This document shows, in pieces, positions 38,401 through 50,898 of a DNA stretch of 64,000 bases (within the stretch, counting starts at the first letter, position 1; the number at the start of each line of letters is the position of its first letter). Position numbers and translations under genes: made by a program. The stretch is taken from assembly GCA_016165875.1 (NCBI GenBank), contig JABBOT010000005.1, positions 23,628,627 to 23,692,626 on the forward strand, given 5' to 3'. Below the pieces are notes generated by a model. The model had not been told where the DNA came from. It did not search any database and was given only the letters and a program-made list of their open reading frames with translations. Source of the DNA: Acanthopleura granulata. Taxonomy: Eukaryota; Mollusca; Polyplacophora; Chitonida; Chitonidae.

Positions 38401-41400
38401 TAACCTAGAAGAGACCAAGAAAAGCTGTACAAACGTGACCAACAAAATGATAAGTTGCAACACACCAAAAGGCTTGTACTCGAACGTCTTCGCCACCAGG
38501 ACAGTGCGTCTCTTTTCGTAAGGTGACCCCTGTGGCCGTGGGAGTTAGTACGCCAGTGCTGCGTAATGACCCAGGTGCCTCTCACCAATGCAATCGCTGT
38601 GCTCAAGCCCAGTCCACGCTGGCTTCCTCTCCGGTCGTACTTGCGAGGGTTCGCCAGCAACTGATTCTGTCGGGTTTCCTCCCACCATATTGCTGACCGT
38701 TGTCGTATGAGTGAAATATTCTTCTGTAGGGCGTTAAACAGCAATCAAAAAAATGAATTAAGATGACAACGAACTTTAATCAATAAACCAGTCAATCCAA
38801 GTTCTAAAAGGGAAACTAAGGCGGCATATTTATGGGTTTTTTCCTCATTACCTTTCAAAGGCAAAATATTCCTCACAAATTAGGCTAACTAATACGCAGA
38901 CACCATCTCTCTTATATAACATCTTCTTATTCGACATGTACCTGTCGATGATTAGGCTGACAGTGGGCTTCAATCCAGATATCGTACTGCTGGATGGAGT
39001 AATTGGTGTGGAGATCCGACTCATTGAAGCCCATTTCTACAGCAAAATTTGTAGCTGAAACAAATCAAAGAACCCTGTCATATACTGAAAATTACCATAC
39101 GTGCAATACTTTCAGTGGTTTGAAGTGAGGAAAGTGGAGATACCAAGTGTATGCAGCATTTCACTTGTTTTAATATACAATGAAACAGCTCAGGGCAATT
39201 TTTCTGAAGATTCACTGACTTTCAAAGACAGTCCAGGGCAATGGAAGCTTCCAAGAATTTAGTTCTCCAATAGAAACGTGGTCCAACAGACAACCACTGT
39301 ATTGTTTAAAGGAGCCACCTCAGTCTTACGTCACTTTAAATCCAGTAGTCCTCGGCGCACGAAGACATTGACCTCATGTATATGCAATTGGTCTGTTGGA
39401 ATTCTCACCCATGCCTGAAGAGAATTCTACACATGAAAGTGGTGTAGTGCCCAAAAACGCGTTCAGGTCTACTTTCCTCCCAGAATTTGCCATCAACGGT
39501 TTCCAAAATCAAAACTCTCCCTCACTTTAACTTTTTCTCCCATATATTTTCCCAACTTGAACAGATCTTGTACTGGTGTATGTGAAAGACGATCGGTTAT
39601 GACGAAGCAACCGTTTGGTGTCTGCAATAATTTATCGCTGATGTAGTAGATCATACAGCAAGTCTTACCCGACTCTCCGACTAAGAAGGTGTGTGTCGTG
39701 AACTCCAGGACTGCCCTGGCCACCGACAAGGCTGACTTGACCCGCCTCAGATCCCCTACCGCGCCCACATCGTGACTTTTCCTGAAACACAGGCAGCGTG
39801 AAAAACAGATACTGTGCAACGTCCGCACACCGAATTTATATCGGCTAGGCGATCAGGGAGGCATCTGATGGACTTGGCCGCTGGGCTCACAGTGATTTCC
39901 AGGGGAACGGCACCAGTTCAACGCAGCAAGTCGTTATAGATGTATTACACTACTAAGGAAACGGTGAAAACCAGAGACACAGAGTCTATTGAACACCGTT
40001 CAAAGTCCGCTTTCCATAGGCTATACATTGTTCGAATGGGACTTGCCTTCCAAGAAAAAAATATTTTTCTTATTCAAATTCTTGCTTGTTTATTGGGCGA
40101 ATCTGTTGGGATGCAGAAAAGGGTCCAAATCGCAGTGAGACGAGTCATTTCACGCGGTGACGCTGCAGCGCTTGTGAAATACGCATAAATGTTTTATGAG
40201 TACATATGCCCCGAAAAGTGTGACGTACCCCAGGAAAGAACAAAATGGTACTCAACTTAGGACCGCCTTTTTAAAGGCGGAAAGACGTTTTACGAGTTTC
40301 CCACTGAATTCAGTCTTTATACTGAATATCTGGAATGTTCACATTTCATATATATGAATTCACTTTCGAATGTGGCATATATCTTGATTTCCATATACCC
40401 ATCCATGATCATGGCATCCAGAGTGGTCTCCCCGAGTTCATCTGGATGGCCGCCGTATCCCACACTTGTCGAGCAGTGTCCGAACTCCTCACACACCGAT
40501 CCACCCAGTTCGACAGCGTCCATGGCCGACCCGTAACTGGCTATGACATTCCACCCTGAAAAACAGCACAACTCTTATACCATAAGCACAGATTATCTGG
40601 TAATCCAGATAACGTAAAACCCCAATTAAATAAACTAAATATATAAACCTTCCTGATAAATTTTATTCCACCACACCTTCGAAACATTCAATATTAAAAA
40701 CGAATTAGTATGCTCAAAATCAAATTGGACACACTTGTACGCCTGGCGCTCGCGTTTTCAAGGTTCTTCCGAAGGAACCATTTCTGTTCTGTGCTGTCGA
40801 AACATGTGCTTTCCTCAAAGTCTGACAGCCTTGGCATCCAGAACGAAAGGTAAAACGAATTTACATATTTGTTCAGTTCAAAGGTTAAAGACTCACGATC
40901 ATGGATTATAGGTACATTTTTTGTGTACAGACAACAAACCACTAAGGGTTGAGATTTATTTCACACTCATTCCATTGGCACGGTGTTGCCTCAAACCATA
41001 TCATATCCCTAAAAGCTACTTATGAAAAAAGATTAAGAGAGATAGTAGTTGATTTCAGTCTTGTTTTTTTTTTTAATTTGAATATGGAAAAGTCCAATGT
41101 TCCCCGTTGGCTTGTTAGAATAGAAATACATCTTAGCTTGCCATGTTCAAATCACCGAGATAACGAGATAGACGGGAGTTGTCGACAGTTCGAGAACTAG
41201 AGACCTGCAGCCCATGCATCGCTTTCAAGGAAGAAGACAATTTCGGTCCGCCGTGCTTTTTCTAGGTCATTTGAACTGAACATCTTAAACATGTTCATCG
41301 ACGCCCTTAAATCTGGTATAAGAGTTCAGTCATTCTTCCCCCGGACACTGTCCGGTTTCCTCTCAACATATTGCTGGCCGCCGTCATATAAGTGAAATAT

Positions 41401-42058
41401 TTTTGAATACGGAGTAAACCACCAATCAAATAAGTAAACAAATAAATAAATAAAACTCATTCCTACCTATAACACTCCTACAAAAATTATCCAATCTTAC
41501 ATCAAATGTTTTATACAAACCAGGGTATGACAGCCGTAAGAACTATAATTACAAAACCTTCAGAACTTGAACATATAATAAAAATATATAGACCTGTCCA
41601 TCTGATGAACCGTTTTCACATACATCCACGATGCATGCGTATCATTGGTACAAGTCTTTGTGGATGTTTTATACAAATAACACAATGTGTGCTGCTGGTG
41701 CACAACATTGTGTGGATGTGCATTTTTGCCACAATAATGTGTACCACTCGTACACAGTAGTCTAGAGACGGCTTTAAACCACTGACATTGACATGTATCA
41801 AACTATTGGTTCGCGAGATGCCCATATAGGCATAGACCTTGCTGGGGCATCGGAATGCATCACGGATACTATAGATCCCAACCTATCTCACGCTTCAGTT
41901 AACGCGAGTGAAAATATTCCTGTTTCGTTACCTTTAATTGTTGCTTCGGTGAATGTCCAGGTGTTGATCATAATTGGTAGGGAACCTCCCAGCTTTACAC
42001 AAGGCAACAGAACAAGGCATGCTAAAGGTACGTAGTGGTGTTTATTTCGTGCAGCCAT
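35416..42058 (-). CDS. AGA: N4-(beta-N-acetylglucosaminyl)-L-asparaginase, copy A
   Basis: Lysosomal Ntn-hydrolase that cuts the GlcNAc-asparagine bond in glycoprotein breakdown. Exons: 41932-42058, 40399-40555, 39669-39781, 38942-39054, 38060-38262, 36990-37097, 36255-36388 and 35416-35603; 1143 nt, 380 aa, all phases fit. Family motifs in order: signal peptide, [49 protein letters not shown], then NHDTIG with the autocatalytic nucleophile Thr211, TTTNG, GRVGDSP (substrate-binding Arg and Asp) and TGDGD. Residues 349-380 extend past the point where the human enzyme ends and finish in a hydrophobic stretch, [12 protein letters not shown]. Start chosen at the ATG matching copy B; an in-frame ATG lies 30 bases upstream. 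It is the downstream member of a tandem pair with the gene at 43742-50898. Confidence 0.93.
35834..35905 (+). repeat. Degenerate tRNA-like sequence
   Basis: GCATGCTCTAATGGTTATTA resembles an A-box region and GTGAGTTCAAAACATGCC a B-box arm. The anticodon arm is not clean, so it is not a tRNA gene; more likely an old SINE head. It lies in the last intron of AGA copy A. Confidence 0.35.
36099..36167 (-). mobile_element. SINE 3' fragment
   Basis: Short minus-oriented tail of the family A SINE: TTTATTTATTTGATCGGTG, then TTTTACGTTGTATTCAAG and TATACGACGGCGGCCA. It lies in intron 7 of AGA copy A. Confidence 0.85.
38521..38755 (+). mobile_element. SINE (family A), plus orientation, internal deletion
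   Basis: It starts with a diverged tRNA-like head (CCTGTGGCCGTGGGAGTTAG), passes CTCAAGCCCAGTCCACGCTG and GCTTCCTCTCCGGTCGTAC, and ends with GTCGTATGAGTGAAATATTC and CAGCAATCAAA. The block around the AACCCACGACCATCC stretch is shortened. It lies in intron 4 of AGA copy A. Confidence 0.85.
40117..40271. mobile_element. Diverged MITE copy
   Basis: Aligns in order with the 149-bp element at 26412-26560 (AAAAGGGTCCAAAT, GGTGACGCTGCAGCGC, AAAGTGTGACGTAC, TTAGGACC). The terminal inverted repeats are partly decayed. It lies in intron 2 of AGA copy A. Confidence 0.55.
41335..41455 (+). mobile_element. SINE 3' fragment, plus orientation
   Basis: Contains GGACACTGTCCGGTTTCC, TGCTGGCCGCCGTCATATAA, GTGAAATATTTTTGAATACG and a terminal CACCAATCAAATAAG with (AAAT)n. 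No head. It lies in intron 1 of AGA copy A. Confidence 0.85.
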
Positions 42059-42327
42059 GTTTATGTCACATGGCCATTCTGTGCTCACGTGAGAAGAATG
42101 ATAACGTTTGTTTGTTTTTTAACTGGATGAATCTAAAGTTCAACCAATTGATCCTGTGGAAGTGGTGAAACCTGTGATGATACAATAGTGTTTACCACGA
42201 GCAGTATGAGTCAAGTCTCGGTCGACTGTACAACAACCACCGACTTGACAATGAGTACCACCTGACCTCAAATGTTCGCAGATGATGACGTGCATCGACA
42301 GGCACACAAGACCCATTGCCAGTCGGG

Positions 42328-42600
42328 TGCACAAACCCTGCTGCTGGTCGAACAAACTCCGCTGATGACCGCACAATATCCGCCGCTCAATGCACAAACC
42401 CCGAGGCTCAATGCACAAACCTCGAGGCTCAATGCACAAACGCCGCTGCCTACCACACAAATCCTGTTGCTGACCGCACAAACCCCGTTGCTGTCCACAC
42501 AAACCCCGCCGCTCAATGCCTAAACCATGCCGCTCAATGCACAAAATCCACCTGCGGCCGCACAAACCCCAACATCGACTTCACCAACCCTGCCGTCCGC
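42328..42600. repeat. 21-bp minisatellite, about 13 units
   Basis: Units of 21 bp built around TGCACAAACCC, with variants of the form GC(A/T)CAAACCCCG. Because 21 is a multiple of three, most frames stay open on both strands and would encode repeats such as CTNPEAQ. This explains the long overlapping open frames here. It lies about 270 bp upstream of the AGA copy A start codon. I do not call it a gene. Confidence 0.8.
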
Positions 42601-42863
42601 TCGGCCAGCCGTACAATCTCCACCGCCCGTCGCACACCGCAAGCGTCAAGCTTCTCTGAGCTAACAAAAGCTGCTGTACGTGATGGTCAATTTCTGGCCA
42701 CATACGGACTGGCCGCAATCCCTAACACATCCGCTCGTCCCGATGAGTGCTTCGTAAATCCTAATTTACTTTGATAATATCCATTAGCTTTGGTGGTGTC
42801 TGGCAATGGTGAGCGTACGAAATCATTAAGCCAACGAGACACAAAATCTACTCAAGTTATATA

Positions 42864-43061
42864 GGATCTCTCTCTTTCTCGTTGTTTGTATGTACAGGAT
42901 CTCTCTCTTTCTCTCTGTTTGTATGTACAGGATCTGTCTCTTTCTCGTTGTTTGTATGTACAGGATCTGTCTCTTTCTCTTTGTTTGTATGTACAGGATC
43001 TGTCTCTTTCTCTTTGTTTGTATGTACAGGATCTCTCTCTTTCTCTCTGTTTGTATGTATG
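42864..43061. repeat. 33-bp minisatellite, six units
   Basis: Six consecutive 33-bp units beginning GGATCTCTCTCTTTCTCG or the GGATCTGTCTC variant and ending TTTGTATGTACA. Two subtypes alternate. All frames remain open because 33 is a multiple of three. It lies in the spacer between the two AGA genes. Confidence 0.95.
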
Positions 43062-43741
43062 CATATACACCAGACTCAGACTCCCGCTAATATAACATGC
43101 AAGGTCCGCTTGCATTGAGGTCAAAACTTGGTTGTGACGCGTGACGTAGTTCGCCTTGCAGTTATCTGCCAAAGACTGCAGTTAGGATCTCCACCCTGGA
43201 ACGATTTTCCCTCATTTCGCCTTATCACTCACTGAGTTCCATCACTCCGCGCTGTCACCTTCATGTTGATTTTATACTACATGTATTATATACGTTAAGG
43301 TGAGGTTGTTGCAAGGGTACTGGTTTCAATGATCTTTTCCAGAGTGACTGCTGACCACAATGCGTCACCTTGCGTCACACCGTGATTTTCCCATCAGTAA
43401 GTTATAGGTGTATTGTCCTCCAGTAAAACATCAGCACATATCTGCTCTACTTCATGGATTTGATTAAATTGAGCAAATTTAAAAGCCGTGCAAATTTTAC
43501 AAGGCTTAATGGATGCCAACTGCTTAAGGCGAGTCAGGGTCGATAAGTAGTTACCCCTCGTCCCCCCTCCCCCCACCGACATCCACATACACTCCACTTA
43601 CGACATAATGCAAGATCACTGCACCTGGATGACCCAAAGTGGACTTTGACATAACCACTGGTCAACTTTCTATATTTTGTTGCATGGATTACAAAACTAC
43701 AAAACACAATGTTTTCATAGAAAACTTGGAAATACATTTAA
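43062..43741. other. Spacer between AGA copies
   Basis: Part of the 1.7-kb spacer between the stop codon of copy B and the start of copy A. Apart from the minisatellites described separately, no feature was recognised. Confidence 0.5.
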
Positions 43742-46700
43742 TCATACATTCTGAGAATAATACAAAATCAAACGCGTAACCCATTCGAAAATATTGAAAA
43801 AAGAATTTTCTTTTCTGTCAGACGTAGAGTACTTGATATATTTTTTAATACAAGGAACATTATAGATGGTAACGTTTTTCAGCTGCGCTGACTGAACACT
43901 GTAAGGGAAGGCGTCAAACCCGTGACATGCTCCACCTGAAACAGAAAACAACAAAAAATCCAAACACAAAAACACAATAATGAGAATCCATGGAACTTTA
44001 TTAAGGATATGTTTTCTTTCAATTTATTTATTTGTTTATTTCATTGGTAATCAACACCATAGGAAATAAATTTTCCACTGGCGAAGGCCTCAGCTAAATG
44101 AGTAGGCGACAGCCCTGGAATATGTTTACACAAAACTCTAAATACTATTTTATCTTTCCATGATAATCAATGTCAAAATGCTCTCTTTATTCAACAAACA
44201 TTTGAAGAAAAATGTCTCACACAAAACTGCACTATACATTACATCAAGGACATAAATTCACAAAAAAATACCATGAGACTCCTTTCCAGTCAGAGAGTTA
44301 GGGAGAAACTCTGACTTCTGTTTGCATTTCCTTTAATAAGCTTTAACCTCTCTGCTAACGAACTCATGCTGAACTGATGCCAAACTGATGCCAACGAGCA
44401 AACAACTACATAATCAAATGCTATGACATAATCTTCCTTCATTTCATAAATTATACGTTTGGGTATTCACATGCTGCAGAGAGCCTATAGCTTACCGTGC
44501 TCTCCTTTCAGGTTCACTGCAACAACTGCTCCCGAAAATGTGGGGTAATATTTGACGATCTGGTTAATACTTCTTTCCGCTGCATCCGCTGGGGAAAGGC
44601 CCTGTTCCATGTATGACACTGTTTGATAACTGAGGATAAGAAAATAGAATATCGTGAGGTTTCCTTTATATATAGTGGGAAGGCATATACTAGATGCATT
44701 TACATCTTTTGCTGGATCTCCGGGGGTATTTGAGTTTTGTGTTTTTATAAGTAGGTGATTACTCCACAAACATTTAGAATGATCCAAAGTTGTGACAAAG
44801 ACAATAAACAGTGTGTTGCGACAAAATGAAAAACGCCACATAAAGTTTGTGATTCTCTCTGTGTTAAAATTGTCACATAAATATTTAATACCATGCATCC
44901 ATCAAGAAATATCTTTCATGCACTGTATTGGAAAAAAAAATCTTACGTTGGTAAGAACCTCATCATAACGTCACCATCTCCTGTTCCTGCAGCGCCGCCT
45001 ATCTCTTTGTCCACGTAGGCTCCAGCGCCGGCGACTGGAGAATCTCCCACTCGGCTGTCAAAAAACCACACATTAAAGAATTCACGGAAATGTGCAAAAC
45101 TTTTCAATTTCAAAGGCATTACCTGCGAGATCATAAAGCTATTGCAATGAATTAAAATAACTTTCCAACACCAATGCCAACAGTTGGTACATACTGGCCC
45201 ATTTAATGTCATCTACAGAAATTTCTCCCACATAAACTCTACATTACTCATAACAAGCCCCACACACATTGATCACAATACAACTATTTCTGTAGTCGTT
45301 TGTTGTATTTATCTTATTTACCCGGGAACCTTATGATTCATCCCGTTAGTTGTCGTTCCACCCGCGATGTTGCCGCCTTTGTCGATGGCGATCAGCCCGA
45401 TAGTGTCGTGATTGGTCTCGTCTACCCACGGACTCACGCGAGAACTCCGCTCCGCCTGTCGTCTGCTCCTTCGCTTGACGGGGTGATATGGTCCACAGAA
45501 TTTCGTGTGGTCTGGTGTGACATTCTATAACAAAACAGCAAAGATTCCACGATCAAGACTTTCCTGCCCTATATCAATCTCCTCGATGATCCATTTCTAT
45601 ATTTATGTGGACGCTTCATTATACATCAAGGTAAAGCTATTACTAACTGACATCAACAGTCATTGACATCAACAGTCATTATCAAGCATTCAAATATTTA
45701 TCAGATGAGATAAAGTAGATTACAAGTTACACATGTGGACGAACCACTGTGTCTTTCCCAGGACGTTATTCACTGAAATCTGTGCCTTTTGCTGTTACAT
45801 TCTCAAGGCGTAATTCTTCGGTGGATTTATCTAGTAGTATGATGGGAATGTGAACAGTTTTCATTCAAACAGGTCAGGTATGGTTCCAACTACTTTTACC
45901 ATCGTACTGAATGTAATTACAAACAGAATGTAATTACAAACAGAAACTACATGCACACACGATAAATTAGAGTCTCTCGCCTTTCTGTTTACTTTTGTTT
46001 CTATTATGTGCATTAGTTTATGTCCCTTTTGTGCTGCAAGTACCATGTGTTTTTACAGCTGATTAAATTTGTACGATAAAAATTAAGTAAAACACCCATT
46101 TCCTCGTGGCAGTGATAAATCCAATATTTTGTCCACAAAGTCTCCATGACCGCTTTCCAGATACAACTCCTGAGAATAATCTTAACCATATACGTTTACC
46201 TGTCGATAATTGGGTTGACAGTTGGCTTCCTTCCAGCTTTTGAACTGCTGAGTGGAGAAATTGGTGCGCAGATCGGTGACATTGAAGCCCATCTCAGCCG
46301 CAAAATTTGTAGCTGAAACAAATCCCACTTAATTTGTAGGGCAAATCTGAAGTTTCTTAAAAATGAAAGCTCATTGGCAGGGGGATTACAATATGATAAT
46401 ATCTATCTCGTCTCTTCTCACAAACAATGTCTCAGCATTTACTGTCTTGATTCTCATATTAATCTTTTCCTTGTCTGCTCTGCTTTTTTCTTTTTTCTTT
46501 TTGTGATTTAACGTGCCTGTTCGCTGTGTCACTTACCCGAATACATATGTCTGCCTGAACTTACTTCCTGTACAAACTCTCTTGTACCCGTAATGGATAA
46601 TATCATAAATACCGAGCCTGCTCCACTCCCAAACCCTCTTTCCATCCTTCCTTTCCACAATGACTGTTCTCTTCCCGAATTCCCCTTCAATAACCAACTT

Positions 46701-49700
46701 CTGCTCTCATGTGATGTCAACCTTGATTTGATCGACAACATGTGCTTTAACGCCATTGACCGCAAATGAAAATGAACACAGTAAATCATCTGCGGAAGAC
46801 AATCATTACGAAATATCGCACTGAAATAAGATAGCCTATTGCCAGCCCAGTGATTTCACGCAAACTCAGTTTATTTCAACCTTTTATGACAGCAAAGGCT
46901 TATTCTCTGTCTCTCACTTTAACATACGTAGCAATAAGGAAACATTCTGATGAAACTGTTGGATTCCTGCAGAATTTTAATTTTAACTTCATTGTGCTGG
47001 GATTCGCGGAAAGTTGGCTAACAGAATCAAATGAATCCCTCTATGAAATCTCCGGCTATACAATGTTCTCAGATTCAGGTCAAAATGAGAAATGGGGAGG
47101 TGTTGTCTTGTCCGTTAGCAATATCGCTTCGCCGTGTGTCCTATGAGACGACCTGGTTGACAAGGCTTTTCGCGATGAAATGATTCTGACGTCACTCCAG
47201 GTATTCTTTTGACTGATATCTCTGATCATTTACCTGTGTTCAATATTTTTAAAACACCCACTTCTGCAAGACAGCCTCAGAGTTTTACCTACCGACCTAA
47301 ATCACGTGCTCAGATATGTCAGTTCACGGAAATGATTGAAAACCTTAACTGGGATGAAGTCATGAAAAAAACAACCGTCAACGTGGCCCTTGAAATTTTT
47401 GCAGAAAAGTTTGAAAAAGTTTATCATGAAGCTTTCCCAGAGTGGACTGTCGTCGCTCCCTGTCAAAGAATACGCAAACCATAGATAACGCCATCTATCT
47501 TTAAGTCAATCAATGAAAAAAACTGTACCGCGAGCAACCTAAGTTTGCCTCCCCAAACGCTTGAATTAAATATAGGAAATACAAAAATAAGCTGAATACT
47601 ATGATTAAATTCTCTCCCAAAACATATTTTGAAAATAAATTTGTACAGTGCAATAATGACATAAAGGCCACTTGGAAAATTCTCAATAAAATACTTGGCA
47701 TAGGTAAATCGCATTTGCTTCCAAAAACTTTTATATAAATAGTCGTGATGTGTCTAACAAAGAAGATATAGCCGATAGTTTCAATAATTATTTTTCTGCC
47801 ATGACATCTAACCTTGAATCAAAAACACCGCATGTTATGTGCGACTTTTCTCAATACTATGGCCAGCCAATCTCAAATACGTTCAATTTCTCTCCCGTAT
47901 CACATGCAACCATTTCTTCGACAACTGACTCCTTGAAATCTTCTGCACCTAGAACTGACGGTATCAATATGTCCGAGTATATTTCTACTCCATTAGCTCA
48001 CATTATTAACTTATCTTTCCCGGATTCATTAAAGATTGCTAAAATTACACCCATTCATAAGTCAGGAGAACCCAACCTACTCGAAAATTATCGACCGATA
48101 TCTGTCCTCCCAGCCATAAGTAAAATATCTGAAAAATATGAGGCAATTAATATTACAAGTTTTCTCAAAGAAAATAACAACGCCTGATCAATATGGTTTT
48201 CATGTCCTACCCGACTCGCCGACTAAGAAGGTGTGTGTGGTGAACTCCAGCACGGCCCTGGCCACCGACAAGGCTGCCTTGACCCGCCTCAGGTCCCCCA
48301 CCGCTCCGACATCGTGGCTTGTCCTGAAAATAAAAAAAGGAAAAAAGAAAAAAAAATACAAACAGGCAGCGTGAATAAAAACAAGGTAAACCAGTGATCA
48401 ACTGAGATGCGCTACAGTGACAACCTAGTGACATCAGGAAACAGGATGTTAAGAGTATCGCGATTACAAGAAGTAGTAAATGTGACTCCATACATATGGA
48501 AAAACTGAAACAGTCAAAAACTGTTGAGGTGATTCCTTTGGTCTGGATGCGGATACGTTTCATCACTCAGCTGTGTAGGAGTCGAAATCGCGTGCCACAT
48601 GCCGCTGTACCACGAGCCATACACCGTAATACCGCGTGCCTCACATCTTCTATACCGTGTGTGTGGAATATTATGGCTTACGGTATTTCAAGAGCTCTTG
48701 TGTCAGCTAACCCGAAATCCGTAAAATGTAGTATACCGCAATACCTTGTAATCTTTTGAATGTGGTGTTGGCTTATTAGACTGTAACTACAAAAGGTTGC
48801 CAATCTTGGCATATATACGAAAAGTTGAAAAGGATGGAATGCATAGATGAATTTTTACCTCCCGGAAATTTACAAATAGTTTACATATTTAGTAGACAAT
48901 AAAGTATGTTCGTAAGTTGTATAATCTTCATTATATCAAGCCAGACACTGTGTGTATCTCTACTCGTTTATAACATTATGCGAACATCACGAGTTGGCCG
49001 AGCCATGAAGCTAGAATTGGCCACGTCATGTCCGCTTCGTGTATCGTACATAGAACATTAAAGTCTGCGTTGCCACGGGAGGTTTAATTCAGAGTACAAA
49101 GGCACAGCGGGTGAGTCTGGCCGTCTCGCTCTGGCCTTACGTCTTTGGTCACAAGCTAACTTGTTGAATGATCAACAGATTTCATCCTGCCGTATTCCAT
49201 CTCCATGACTTAGCGCTCCAAGAATTGTGACATCACGTTTTAATATGACAGCAAGCCAGCATCTGTCTGTTTATGTCGGTTTTATCCCCATCCTTACAGG
49301 TGTGAAATGTTCTTTTGTTTTTAAGATTTTAACTGCCATCGGCCGTGTGCTAGGACACGTTGTTTTGTCTTTGCTGTCAATCAATTAGGGGAACTAATAT
49401 ATGACTGGATAATATATTTACATTAAGATTCATCAGCTGGATTGATCGGTTATCTCCGCCTGTTGTATCAAGACAGTAAGCGTAGTTACAGGCAACGTGT
49501 CTGACTGGATAAAATGAAGTTGTATTAGAACCTACGCCTACCCATCCATGATCATGGCGTCCAGAGTGGTCTCCCCTTTTTCGTCTGGATCCGCTCCATA
49601 TCCCACACTTGTAGCACACTTTCCGAACTCCTCGCACACTGATCCACCCTGCTCGACAGCGTCCAGCGCGGATCCATTATTAGCGATGACACTCCATCCT

Positions 49701-50898
49701 ATATAAAATACAGCAAGGATGCACAACTAATGGTGACAATGGTGTTTCTTGAGAATTATGTCACGATCCACGATAATGGGCCGGCTGAAACGGAAAAGTC
49801 ACCACACAAGTTCAGAAGCTTTGGTTTTATTACCATTAAACCTTTAGTTGGAGTTATAGGCCTTACGCTATATTTAAGAGAACTATCCATGACGTACAAA
49901 TGTGACACCTTGTGCCCGGAACACTACATCCCAAAAGCCTTGGCCTTCCCGATGCAGCGGCACAACTGTCGACGATATTATCTAACTCATATGGAATATG
50001 ACCAGATATGTGTAATTATTGCGCACCTATATCAGGTAACTGGATCAACATTTGTGATTAAATATATTTATTTATTTATTTATTATTATTTTTTTTGATT
50101 GGTATTTTACACCGTACTCTGGAATATTTCTCTTACACGACAGGGCAAAACATGATTAAATATAGTCTCGATATGTGTAATAAACCGTAAACACACAACA
50201 CGGGTCACGTACATGTACGCTAGCCCCAGATGACTATTTCACTCCTGGTTGGTCGTATATGACCAGCCAGTAGTTAAATAGCCACCTGGGAATAGCCCTA
50301 CATGCATAGACTTGCCTTTACATAGTAGCACAATAATCGTACACTCGAAGCCTTCTTGTATGTGTACCTGTCGAATAAATGAATGATTGTATCTAAAAGT
50401 AGGATTGTGAAATCAAATAAAATCTGTTCTGGGTATCACTTCAAATCGATGATATCGCTCAACTTCTTTCACCAGCTTACATCAGTCGACTGCGCAGTCT
50501 TGCACAGCCATTACTGCGTTCCCCAAATGTGAAAGAAGCGAATAAATTTATGCAGGGCCAAGCGAGATAGAATTACATGCAAATGGAACAAGCAGTAGCC
50601 ATAGAGAATGAATGAATGAATGAATGGTTATGGCTAAACGTCACGTCGGGAACCCTTCTACAATTACTACTACATCGTAGGGAGAACCAGGAAACAATGG
50701 CTAGCCATAGTGAAAATTTATCACCATCACTCACCACAGCAATAAAGCAGATATTGCCTTTCAGCTGTTACCTTTAATCGTTGCTTCTGTAAACTGCCAC
50801 GTGTTTACTACAATCGGAATTGTGTCTCCGGTGTAAATATAAATCAACAAAATAAACAGCTCAACGAGGAAAGACGGTCGTTTGCTAGGCGCAGCCAT
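43742..50898 (-). CDS. AGA: N4-(beta-N-acetylglucosaminyl)-L-asparaginase, copy B
   Basis: Tandem paralogue of the gene at 35416-42058, lying upstream in the direction of transcription and predicted to have the same lysosomal hydrolase activity. Exons: 50772-50898, 49542-49698, 48211-48323, 46200-46312, 45322-45524, 44947-45054, 44496-44629 and 43742-43935; 1149 nt, 382 aa. Every internal exon has the same length and phase as in copy A. The N-terminus looks like a signal peptide ([15 protein letters not shown]). [23 protein letters not shown] (Thr211 nucleophile), GRVGDSP and TGDGD are intact. The C-terminal extension (349-382) is less hydrophobic than in copy A. Exon 3 uses the donor GTAGGA instead of GTAAGA in copy A, and a LINE fragment ends beside it. 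A 135-bp block in exon 5 is identical to copy A. Confidence 0.93.
46590..48203 (+). pseudogene. LINE fragment: endonuclease to N-terminal RT
   Basis: Plus-strand, frameshifted non-LTR retrotransposon inside intron 3 of AGA copy B. Recognisable pieces in order: an endonuclease block ([26 protein letters not shown]), its C-terminal [11 protein letters not shown], the linker KYKNKLNTM and [29 protein letters not shown], and the first RT motif [20 protein letters not shown] followed by [10 protein letters not shown]. It stops after DQYGFH, where the middle of RT should continue, so catalytic RT motifs and the 3' end are missing. The sequence changes directly into AGA exon 3. The 5' limit is uncertain. 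Confidence 0.85.
50062..50145 (-). mobile_element. SINE 3' fragment
   Basis: (TTTA)n followed by GATTGGTATTTTACACCG, TACTCTGGAATATTTC and TACACGACAGGG: the tail of the family A SINE in minus orientation. It lies in intron 1 of AGA copy B. Confidence 0.8.
50606..50655 (-). repeat. Retroelement-like 3' tail with (ATTC)n
   Basis: Minus-strand reading gives GACGTGACGTTTAGCCATAA followed by CC and (ATTC)n, comparable with the plus-strand tail at 32420-32468. Upstream sequence could not be matched. It lies in intron 1 of AGA copy B. Confidence 0.4.

Noticed and set aside
42140..42774. Long overlapping open frames on both strands (152 aa plus, 141 aa minus)
   Set aside because: Both are produced by the 21-bp tandem repeat, whose unit length keeps frames open. 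No domain, no splice structure.
42852..43172. Open frames encoding repeated RERDRSCTYKQ or similar peptides
   Set aside because: They translate the 33-bp minisatellite in several frames; not a gene.
46850..48187. Three separate plus-strand open frames treated as independent genes
   Set aside because: They are consecutive, frameshifted parts of one non-LTR retrotransposon.
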